Below are positions 1 to 6,881 of a DNA stretch of 13,677 nucleotides, piece by piece; the stretch's first letter is position 1, and each line of letters opens with the position of its first letter. Below the pieces are notes generated by a model that saw only the letters and a program-made list of their open reading frames with translations, had not been told where the DNA came from and did no database searches. The stretch covers positions 3,016,928-3,030,604 of the forward strand of contig FN649736.1 of the NCBI GenBank assembly GCA_000310025.1, in the 5' to 3' direction. A program made the position numbers and the translations under genes. This DNA comes from Ectocarpus siliculosus (taxonomy: Eukaryota > Sar > Phaeophyceae > Ectocarpales > Ectocarpaceae).

Positions 1-170
1 CCCCGCACCCTTTCCCTTCTTTTTCAGACCGTCTTATTTTAGTATAGCCTGTACCTTCGGGACAAAGGTCACAAAGCAGTGGAGAGAATAACAACGACGA
101 TCTATTGTCCCCAAAGACGCCCATCACGCGTCACAACAAGTGCCTAATAGGTACGCCGCGCAGGCGGAGA

Positions 171-184
171 GGGGGGGGGGGGGG
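171..184 (+). repeat. G14 homopolymer
   Basis: Uninterrupted run of 14 G within the incomplete transporter intron. The exact length is likely uncertain. Confidence 0.9.
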
Positions 185-229
185 AGGCTGTCGTTGCTGG
201 TGTGGTTACCACGCACGGGGAGGCTTTTA

Positions 230-291
230 CCGTAGGCGACACAAGGTACCACACACCCGCTGAACTGATTTTCAAAGCTCGACTACTCCAC
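230..291 (-). repeat. Dispersed repeat R1, copy b (inverted, partial)
   Basis: Read on the minus strand from 291, the sequence GTGGAGTAGTCGAGCTTTGA, then GGTACCTTGTGTCGCCTACG, matches the right half of copies at 396-463 and 4541-4610. Together with 396-463 it forms an inverted pair with roughly 100 nt between the arms. Confidence 0.7.
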
Positions 292-320
292 GACCAAAAG
301 CATGCCAAAATAGAATGACA

Positions 321-463
321 GTTTGTTTTCGGAAAGATCTCGACGAGACAACTCCAACGCCGCCACGTTCCGCCACCGCCACTCCTTCTACTGCTGTGGA
401 GCAATCGAGCTTTCAAAATCGGTCCAGGGGGGTGGTGGTACCTTGTGTCATGTCACCTACGGC
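321..463 (+). repeat. Dispersed repeat R1, copy a
   Basis: Aligns over its whole length with 4467-4610: GTTTGTTTTC near the left end, CGACGAGAC, a pyrimidine-rich CCGCCACTCCTTCT-type middle, GTGGAGCAATCGAGCTTT, then GTACCTTGTGTCATGTC near the right end. The nearly equal length (143 vs 144 nt) suggests a defined mobile or amplified unit, not chance similarity. It lies in the last visible transporter intron. Confidence 0.72.
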
Positions 464-568
464 AACCACACACACGCCCTCGCCGTCGATCAACAAGAAA
501 CCGAGCACGCCCCCGTCCCCCTGATCCCCATCCTCCTCAAACGTCCTATTTATTTTGCAGTCGCTTGC

Positions 569-745
569 CTGTACGATGCAGCTCAGGAGGATGAAGAAGG
601 CTCCGAGGGCCGGGTTGTTGGCCCCGTCCGGTTGGGCGTCTTCCGGCGCGATGAAGTTCGTGACGGACACGAGCACCATGGCCACGATGTTGATCGCGAC
701 GCCCCACCACATGTACGCCGCCAGTCTCTGATTCAGCACGAATGC
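569..745 (-). CDS. Transporter exon 4: fifth and start of sixth membrane helix
   Basis: Encodes 59 residues from AFVLNQRLAAYMWWGVAI through a loop (APEDAQPDGANNPALG) to FFILLSCIVQ. The acceptor is GGCAG|GCA. The best donor is CAG|GCAAGC, a GC-type donor, which keeps phase 0 and ends at the expected point of helix 6. The only GT alternative nearby (ATC|GTACAG, 6 nt earlier) fits the consensus poorly. Reading on without splicing gives non-family sequence, so the exon must end here. Confidence 0.78.
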
Positions 746-2572
746 CTGCCGCCGCCGCCGCCGGTGTGCGTGCGCGAGCGAGTAAAAAAAAACAAAAACA
801 CACACACACACAGACATCGTGGCCTATTGAAGCATTTCGTGTTTTTCGCTGCACTGAGACTGACGTATGTTCATTGGTCAGCCGGTTAGCGCGGAGGATG
901 CCAATAAAAAAGGCATACACACACATGCACACAAGACCGTAAAAGGTCAGGAATAGATGAACACCTGATGGAGAACAAGACCTGTAAGCTATTATTGAGC
1001 TGTCTCATGTTGTTGTTGCTGCCGCCGCTGCTGTTATTGCTGATGTTGAGGTTGTTGTTGATGTGATGAAGATGTTGAGCCGCTCCCTTCTTCGCTTACA
1101 GCTCTCATGCCGAGAGTGCATACAACCGCAGGCGAGAACACGATTAAGAGTCACCCATCTACGGCGTTCTGCGTCTCAACAACACCAACAAGCCAAACAC
1201 AGATGACGCATTCGATTGCACCGCACTGCCCACGTGAACACCCACATCAGAAACCTGGCGAACACTACTTGGTGTACTGTCACAAGATCATCATGCTTCA
1301 TGCACGACAGACGAACTCATAGAATCAACCAAAACAAAACCAAAAAACAACAAATCTAAAAATCAACCACAATCATGAAAAAAAGTAAAAAATTAAGAAA
1401 AAACAGCTATGAACAAAAAAAAAATCAACGACAAAAAAAAAAAAAACTTTTCCGCACCTTCAGGAAGGCAGTCACGACGATGACGGTGCACCGCAGCAGC
1501 TGGAAGTAGCTCACGGTGGTAAAGAGCAGCCCGATCTGCGCGAAGTTCGTCCCCGCAAGGTCGAATATCGAAGGCACCACGAGCCACCCCAGCACGCGGC
1601 CGGGGACCTTGGGGGGGCGATCTTCTGGCGCCTTGAGGAGCTGTTTTTTTTTTTTCAAGGAGAGAGACGTTCGGAACAGTTTTTTATTATCGAAATCGGT
1701 TCAGTTTTGGGTCAGAAAAAAGAAACAAGGGAACAAAACCCAGGCGCGGAATCACCACCGTCGTGCTAGATACTCTCTGTGACACAACACCGGGAACAAA
1801 AAAAGGTGTTACCACCAAAGCTGCAACCCGCGGCCAAAGAGACACGGAAAAAAATGTAAAGTGCTGTGTGGGGACGAACGTTGAACCTAAACGATCAGAC
1901 AGAAACAAAAACCTAAGACTTGGACCAGAGCCAGCCAGGGTCGGGTGCTGAGGCAGATTATGTACACATGCACAGCAAAACCAGGTTATATCTCGAACGG
2001 GTAGTCTTTCTGTGAGGGTATGTTTACTTTCTCAAAAAACCAGGTGCCCTCCCCCCCGCACACAACACCTGCTGCACGTAGTAGATGGGCAGCGCCGCCG
2101 ACATGGCGACGAACATGATAAACGTCAAGAAAAGAGGCTTCTCGAAGTGGCGCTCGTTGCCCGCGACATCCGTCGAGCTCATCTGGTACAGCATCTGGCA
2201 GAGAACAACAAGACGACGGCGGGGAGGGGTGCGTGTTCACGTTTTTGCATGCCTTAGCGGTGATGTAGACCGCTGAACACGCGCCCTCGAGAGGACGGAG
2301 CGATGTTCCCCGCACCGGCGGCCGTTCCTTCCTATTTTTCCAAACGTGGCCCAAAAATGTTTTCCCTACAATAGCCTATCGATATCACTTGACGCCTTTT
2401 CAGCCGACTTCTCACAATAGTAGTCGCAAAGTAGTGGTATTCTACACGCGGTCCGTGCATGAGTCACCTTGATGACGATGCTGCTGCCCGTGCCACCGAC
2501 GAGACCGAACAAAAAGCTCACGGTCCCAACCTTTGGAAGCGTTTCGAGGGGGGGGGGGGGAGGGGGGGTCAT
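569..2572 (-). CDS. SLC35F6: SLC35F6-like multi-pass membrane transporter, 5' part (4 exons, join 2572-2468, 2194-2069, 1640-1458, 745-569)
   Basis: The four exons join in phase 0 to 197 residues. Hydrophobic segments fall at about residues 16-35, 55-75, 81-101, 103-122, 139-160 and 170-181+, matching the first half of a ten-segment drug/metabolite transporter. Block order resembles SLC35F6 as I know the family: a first helix with a GTGSS turn, a helix pair joined by a polar loop, FDLAGTNFAQIGL, then SYFQLLRCTVIVVTAF, where the family has a similar FQMLRGAVIIFTG block. SLC35F6 proteins are endosomal/lysosomal or mitochondria-associated carriers of uncertain substrate; CRT-like and other SLC35 carriers are related. 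The start at 2572 was chosen because GCCACCATGA is a strong Kozak context and lies just before the first helix, as in the family. The C-terminal half, including the expected EEK motif and helices 7-10, is outside the window. The symbol is a family-level call. Confidence 0.78.
746..1457 (-). other. Transporter intron 3 (712 nt) with simple repeats
   Basis: Contains a poly-A stretch followed by (CA)n at about 784-812, a second CA-rich stretch at about 915-935, an imperfect TTG/CTG trinucleotide stretch at about 1009-1062, and an A-rich, G-poor stretch at about 1325-1446. On the transcribed strand the last of these is a run of U tracts starting directly after the exon 3 donor. No coding potential recognised. 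Confidence 0.7.
1458..1640 (-). CDS. Transporter exon 3: third and fourth membrane helices (family core)
   Basis: Encodes 61 residues, from LLKAPEDRPPKVPGR (hydrophilic loop) through PSIFDLAGTNFAQIGL to FQLLRCTVIVVTAFLK. This is the most diagnostic exon: DLAGT followed by a helix and S-x-FQLLR is the signature region of SLC35F6-type carriers. The donor is AAG|GTGCGG. The acceptor is ACAG|CTC, preceded by an A-rich stretch with a CT-rich tract about 15-25 nt further up. Phase 0 at both ends. Confidence 0.82.
1641..2068 (-). other. Transporter intron 2 (428 nt)
   Basis: Bounded by the canonical donor GTGTTG and an AG acceptor. A G-rich segment lies just after the donor on the sense strand. No repeat or open frame of note. 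Confidence 0.72.
2069..2194 (-). CDS. Transporter exon 2: loop and second membrane helix
   Basis: Encodes 42 residues from MLYQMSSTDVAGNERHFEKP through a helix ending in LPIYYVQQ. The acceptor is CTCTGCCAG|ATG and the donor CAG|GTGTTG, both canonical, phase 0 on both sides. The polar HFEKP block before the helix is where family members carry a similar H-F-x-x-P stretch. The upstream intron (2195-2467) is 273 nt. Confidence 0.8.
2468..2572 (-). CDS. Transporter exon 1: start codon, proline run, first membrane helix
   Basis: Encodes 35 residues, beginning MTPPPPPPLE and ending SSIVIK. The proline run comes from a C7-T-C13 stretch directly after the ATG. The donor is AAG|GTGACT and the exon ends on a codon boundary. 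A competing reading treats the C-rich stretch as a polypyrimidine tract with an acceptor just before GTTGGGACC. I prefer the ATG because of its Kozak context and because the family has a very short N-terminus before helix 1. Confidence 0.72.
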
Positions 2573-3141
2573 GGTGGCTATCAGTATTGAAATTCGGACA
2601 AATGATCGGAGTGTGTGTTTCGATGATTTGATTTTACCATGTAGCAAAGAAGCAGCATGTGAGAGGCTTGTCACACTGCACAAACAGCGACAGCATCCTG
2701 CAAGGGGGAATCTTGAACCTTAATACACCGCACAATTTCCATTCCTCTGTGTACTCGCAAACAAACGCAGACTCTGATGTGAATTCCATTCGTCAACCGC
2801 GTTTATCGCGGTCGAGATGGGTCATCAACACAGAAATACATCGGTACTGCTATACACGCCCAAAAAATACACACACACACACCGAATCCGAAATCAGTTC
2901 GTCTTCAATAACACGGCAAGTAACGTGGAGTAGAGTCCCCCGTCCCGTCCTAGTGCCGGCTAGCAAGGCCTTGATGACTATCGTTCGTTCACGCGGGAAG
3001 AGTAGACAGACATCGGACACGCTACGGAGCGCGGGAATTCGATCGCGAAACAAACAAACCCCACCTACCCTCAGTGAATGTAGCCTTGTCTACGCCGGGA
3101 CGTGAACGCAAATCGGTCAGAGATTGATATACCAACACGGG
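2573..3141. other. Intergenic region upstream of the transporter start
   Basis: Expected to carry the transporter's 5' UTR and promoter (minus strand). I see no TATA box or other motif I could defend. A short (CA)n run lies at about 2868-2882. Open frames here match no family I recognise. Confidence 0.5.
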
Positions 3142-3290
3142 TCTCTCCCTCTCTCTCTCTCTCTGTGTGTCTCTCTCCCTCTCTGTCTGTCTGTCTGTCT
3201 GTCTCTCTCTGTCTGTCTCTCTCGCTTTGTATCTATCTCTCTGTCTCTCTATACCCCCCCCTTCCACTCTCTCTCTCTCTCTCCCTCTCT
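3142..3290 (+). repeat. CT / CTGT polypyrimidine microsatellite
   Basis: About 150 nt almost entirely of CT dinucleotides with interspersed CTGT tetranucleotides, interrupted around 3220-3236 and by a C-rich patch at 3254-3265. It ends in CTCTCAG, which would score as a splice acceptor in automated prediction but has no coding sequence after it. It also creates artificial Ser/Leu-rich and Arg/Glu-rich reading frames on the two strands. Confidence 0.92.
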
Positions 3291-4466
3291 CAGAAAAAAT
3301 CCACGGCACCATGATCATGCGGTTACGTTTTACGGCCCTAGCACCGCAAGCCTCCGGCCAATGATTCAGAAACAAAAATACCCACGAGATAACACGCCCG
3401 ACCGTGTTTTGGTGTGCAAGCGGTATTGCGAACTTTGCGCACAAAATCATTCGTAAACGAACGTACGGTTACATCGCGATCGACGCCCTGGCCACGCACC
3501 GTATTGCAGCCAACCGGCTCCGCCATCCCGCTCATCTTCTCTCCGCCCTGAGGTTGTTACCCTTCGCCTTCCTCTTCCCAGCGGCGGGCCCCCCTCTCCC
3601 TCTCACCAACCTCCGGCTGTTGTTTCTGCTGCCTTCGGCCCAGGGCTCTCTCCCTCTCTTGTCCTATCTAGGTGACATTGCAGGGGCGGCGGTGTTGCAC
3701 ACTAAACGACCACGTGTGCGGAGCGCTTTCTCGCCGTTTCACGACTTTTCTGTTGAGTTGATTCTTGATATTCGCAGCATTTGACTGATGACGTTTGTTT
3801 CTTGGAGGCAGGCGTGCTAGCTTTGTGCTAAATTAAGCATTGCTGGGTGTGTATTTTTCGCAAACACCTCGTCAGGAGGAGGTGTTCCATTGCATTTTTG
3901 TTCCATTGCGTTTAGAGTTTTGACTTTTGGTGCAGGGCGGCGCTGTGCTGTGCTTTTTCAGTGTAGCCTTACGCTGCTCGTGTCAGAAGCCACACTCCAC
4001 TACTACGATCATTCTCAAGAACACAACTACTAAAATCTTGGAGGGTGGTGAAGGTGCGTTGCGTATTTTGAGTGGCTTCTTCCTCTTCAAGCAGCTTGTC
4101 ATGGTGCAGGAGGTGTGTGTATGTATTCCAAGGAACGAACGCATCAGGCCTACTACCTGCTTTCTGTGCCTATACACCTGCTTTATCTTCGTTCTACCGA
4201 CGATGCTGGAGGATCGACACTTTTCAGGTACGGTCCCCAAAACGCCTCCTCATCATGTGTGCCAAGGGTGCTACGGACACTTCGTGAGGAGCGGACAGGC
4301 TGTGCTATCTGGTCAAGTAAGTACTACCGTGGTCGCAACGACTGCCTGCCTACCGAATGATAGGTGACACAACAATAAATACAACACGCGCGCCCTGGGT
4401 CGATTTTCACAGCTATTCATAGCTCCGTGTGCGAAGAGGACGTACAAACCAAACGATACAAATCAT
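3291..4466. other. Intergenic, no gene recognised
   Basis: Several open frames of 65-146 codons exist on both strands, including 3404-3784 and 3927-4367 on the plus strand. None shows a domain, conserved motif or convincing splice structure. A fair GT donor (CAA|GTAAGTA) occurs at 4318 without a partner exon I can identify. Confidence 0.5.
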
Positions 4467-4610
4467 GTTTGTTTTCCGGAAAAGGCTTCCGACGAGACGC
4501 CTCCATTTTCGGCACCGCCGCTCTTCTTCTCTCCTGCTGCGTGGAGTAATCGAGCTTTACTTTGAAAACGGGTCAAGTGGGGGCGGAATCTCGTGTCACG
4601 TATTGTACGG
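4467..4610 (+). repeat. Dispersed repeat R1, copy c
   Basis: Second near-full-length copy, in the intergenic spacer. Shared blocks in order: GTTTGTTTTCC, CGACGAGAC, CTCCTGCTGCGTGGAGTAAT, CGAGCTTT, TGTCACGTATTGTACGG. No transposase, target-site duplication or terminal inverted repeat was recognised. Confidence 0.72.
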
Positions 4611-4646
4611 TATGCATTTACAGCACAGCAGTACACCGACACCGGC

Positions 4647-4808
4647 CGTACGGGTGATCGTCGCCCCTGGCGTACACAGAACAACAGCAAGCAGTGATGG
4701 TATGTATGTTGTATGCATGTGATGGTGTGCAAATTTATCACGAAAATATGCACATGATCGTGCGCAAATATATTTGCAAATAAATTTGTCACGAAAATTC
4801 AAGACCGA
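4647..4808 (+). repeat. Decayed tandem duplication, unit 1
   Basis: Shares an ordered series of blocks with 4940-5096: TACGG...GTCGCCCCTG, GCAGTGA, a TATGTATG...ATGCAT stretch, ATCGTGCGCAAAT, then CAAGACCGA. Spacing differs, so the units have diverged by indels. Confidence 0.62.
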
Positions 4809-4939
4809 ACCAACCTAGACTATCCGTGTATCTATTTATTTGCTACAATAGGATACGTACGAGGAATATTGTTCCAAAATATAAAATATGTACACGCAAA
4901 ACACAGACGGAAAGAGTACAGCAGTTGTCTTATGCTAGA

Positions 4940-5096
4940 TGTACGGCTGTGGGTGGTCGCCCCTGACCTTTACGTAAACACGACACAGCACCAGCAGTGA
5001 GAGGCTGGTGATGAAAAATAGCTGGTACGTATGTATGCATATCATATGATGATCGCGTGGATCGTGCGCAAATTGTCGCAAATTGCAAGACCGAGC
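4940..5096 (+). repeat. Decayed tandem duplication, unit 2
   Basis: Downstream partner of 4647-4808, offset by about 290 nt, with the same block order. Both units are AT-rich relative to the window and carry ATGCAT-type palindromic words. No coding potential recognised. Confidence 0.62.
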
Positions 5097-5414
5097 CGCG
5101 CTGTTGCGTATATCAATGAGGCAACCTCTTACCTTGGGGTAGACACCTCAAGTCCTGAAATGTGCACCGCCGTTGTAGTAGTACGTATGGACTGCTGTAG
5201 TACTTATTGTGTACTTGCACGAGGAGGCCACAATGGATGGAGACCACCAAGTCGACCGCGACCACAAGTGGTAAGCACTGCAGCTGCCCCTTGACAATGG
5301 AGCCTATTATGTACCCTACAGTGTAAGAGAGCCTTACAGAAATTACAGAATAACACATATGCACCGCCAACAAAAGATCCTGCGGTGATCTGATGATGCC
5401 CCCCCTCCAAAAAA

Positions 5415-5468
5415 AATCATCTGCCTTGGTTGTAGAGCAAAACAATCATCTGCCTTGGTTGTAGAGCA
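5415..5468 (+). repeat. Two-copy tandem repeat, 25 nt unit, 29 nt period
   Basis: The unit beginning AATCATCTGCCTTGG and ending TTGTAGAGCA occurs identically at 5415-5439 and 5444-5468. Perfect identity indicates a recent duplication or an assembly stutter. Confidence 0.9.
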
Positions 5469-5506
5469 GTGTAGAGTCGCACCTGCTTACGGCTATATGC
5501 GTTTGA

Positions 5507-5520
5507 TATGCATATGCATA
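5507..5520. repeat. 14 bp perfect palindrome
   Basis: TATGCATATGCATA equals its own reverse complement. It lies in an AT-rich stretch of the spacer with no assigned function. Confidence 0.85.
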
Positions 5521-6455
5521 CTTGCTGTAAAACAACATGACCGAGGGGAGAGGAAGTGAGCTGGATCTACCCATCCGCAACCGTCAAGAGGGAAACCTTG
5601 GCCCCACATGACCCTTGGTGAAACACAACCGATGGCTCTGACTGGGGCAGCGGCACGGCGGTGGACAGCTCCGTCGCTATGCTATGCATGTACAGAGTCG
5701 ACAGCAACGGCAAAATAAATGCTGTGCGTTCCATCACAAGTGGTGCTGCGGGCGGGGGGGGGAAAGCCGGTCTCGTGATCACAGACTACACGCTAGCCGG
5801 GGTCAAACCGATATGGTTCATTTGGATGGACACGGCGACACGGCTGCTGCTGAACGGCTTCCCCTTGCTTCCTGGCTTTTGGCTGCGCACCATCGTTTCG
5901 CACATGATAGGGTCGTCATGGTACTACTCCGTGAGAGGCGCGAACATGTGTTTTGTGTGGATATCTGGGGCATTTTGTGGAGTCGCTGTGTGCTTCTCTC
6001 GCTCTAGGTTTACAGCTCAGCAGTGCTCAATGGAAGCAAAGAAAACGCGTCGCGGTTCACGTCTGTGATATCAAGGCAACCCTCGCACCTCTCCACCGTT
6101 GCTAGAGGATGTGCTGCGGTCCACCAGAGTCGTTCCAAAGTTGGCATCATGGTTGCCCGCAAAGCTGCACGCTTGCTGGGGGGGGGTCCGGCAGACCATA
6201 ATGGATGCATAACCAACGGTCGGTCTATTTGGTACCGGTTCGTACGCCGATAGGCGGAAACGTTTGGTCGAGTTCTCTTTCTCCTCTCGACCCTCCACGA
6301 AATCCACCACAGCAGGTAAGTACCTGCGGAACGGCGGAACGGTGGGAAGAGAAACCGAAGACCTGTGGGGAAAGAGGCACGCGATTCGCACCGTTCGAGA
6401 GCGACTCTGTGAGCAGGATTGTTGCACGATTCAATCGGTATTCTGTGACCGTCGG
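5521..6455. other. Intergenic, no gene recognised
   Basis: Overlapping open frames occur on both strands (plus 5661-6068, minus 6010-6486, plus 6205-6564). None contains a recognisable domain, and plus- and minus-strand frames overlap as expected of GC-rich non-coding DNA. The 3' part may include NEK regulatory sequence or 5' UTR. Confidence 0.45.
6313..6326 (+). promoter_or_regulatory. Consensus splice donor (possible 5' UTR intron of the kinase gene) in a palindrome
   Basis: CAG|GTAAGT at 6313-6321 is an ideal GT donor, 467 nt upstream of the kinase ATG, and CAGGTA/TACCTG form perfect 6 nt inverted arms. Possible acceptors before the ATG include GGCTCCAG near 6706, but pairing is not determinable here. 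It could equally be a chance match. Confidence 0.25.
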
Positions 6456-6488
6456 TTTTGGCAACCACCGCGCGGGAGGTTGCCAAAA
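6456..6488. promoter_or_regulatory. 33 nt palindromic element upstream of the NEK gene
   Basis: The 11 nt arms TTTTGGCAACC (6456-6466) and GGTTGCCAAAA (6478-6488) are exact reverse complements. The 11 nt between them includes CCGCGCGG, itself palindromic. It sits about 295 nt before the kinase ATG. It could bind a dimeric regulator or, if transcribed, fold into a hairpin. A regulatory role is inference. Confidence 0.4.
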
Positions 6489-6782
6489 CACGCCGAGGGG
6501 CATCGGGACTACATCCACGTTGTTGGTCTCGTGGCGGACTGGAATTAAATCCTTCTGCTATTGATTGCGACGGCGTACGTCAGAAGTCAAACGTCCTCCG
6601 CGCGGTTCGCGAAGGGTGGTCACAGCATCGCAAAAGACAGTCAACTCAAGCCGCCGAGCAGTCGTTGCTGAACCTCTCGTTTGGCCAAAGGCTCAGCCGG
6701 CTCCAGGCACGACCTCGACCGGAGACAATTTCGCGAGTCACCTGTGACACCACACACGGCGTAACAAGCGCCGGGCGCGGAC

Positions 6783-6881
6783 ATGGAGGAGTATGAGCCA
6801 ATCAAGGTGCTTGGCGAGGGTTCCTTTGGTAAGGTTTACCTCATGAAGCACAGCAAGACCAGGGACCTTGTCTGTACGAAG
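6783..6881 (+). CDS. NEK exon 1: start, glycine-rich loop, beta3 lysine
   Basis: Encodes 33 residues, [18 protein letters not shown] to LVCTK. The ATG has G at -3 and G at +4, and the kinase fold begins within five residues, so little N-terminus is missing. Donor AAG|GTGAGC, phase 0. The intron falls exactly after the ATP-anchoring lysine. Confidence 0.92.

Larger units (their letters stand above)
1..568 (-). other. Transporter intron 4 (incomplete), continuing past the left edge
   Basis: No downstream transporter exon could be found on the minus strand: neither the expected EEK block nor further helices appear. The stretch holds a G14 run at 171-184 and two copies, in opposite orientation, of a dispersed repeat (see 230-291 and 321-463). 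The intron is therefore at least 568 nt. Confidence 0.55.

Noticed and set aside
1-60. Pyrimidine-rich stretch ending TTTTTCAG at position 27, resembling an acceptor on the plus strand
   Set aside because: Following frames stop within about 20 codons and match nothing. The minus-strand transporter intron is the simpler explanation.
321-463. Peptide-level similarity between frames through R1 copies (GVIELYFENG-like and GAIELSKSVQG-like)
   Set aside because: Fully explained by DNA similarity. The inverted copy is interrupted by a stop in the matching frame and none has a gene context.
3022-3450. Open frames with Arg-Glu or Ser-Leu repeats
   Set aside because: Translation of the CT/CTGT microsatellite on each strand, not a gene.
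3404-3784. 126-codon plus-strand frame with leucine-rich hydrophobic stretch
   Set aside because: Composition follows a pyrimidine-rich stretch of DNA. No domain, no good start context and no partner exons.
6456-6488. RFX X-box (half-sites GTTGCC and GGCAAC, suggestive for a ciliary NEK)
   Set aside because: The half-sites occur in everted order with 11 nt between, unlike the X-box (GTTGCC then GGCAAC with 0-3 nt), and RFX factors are not established in stramenopiles.
6010-6564. Overlapping open frames of 119-158 codons on both strands upstream of the kinase
   Set aside because: No recognisable domain. The two strands are open together, and part of each frame translates the palindrome at 6456-6488.
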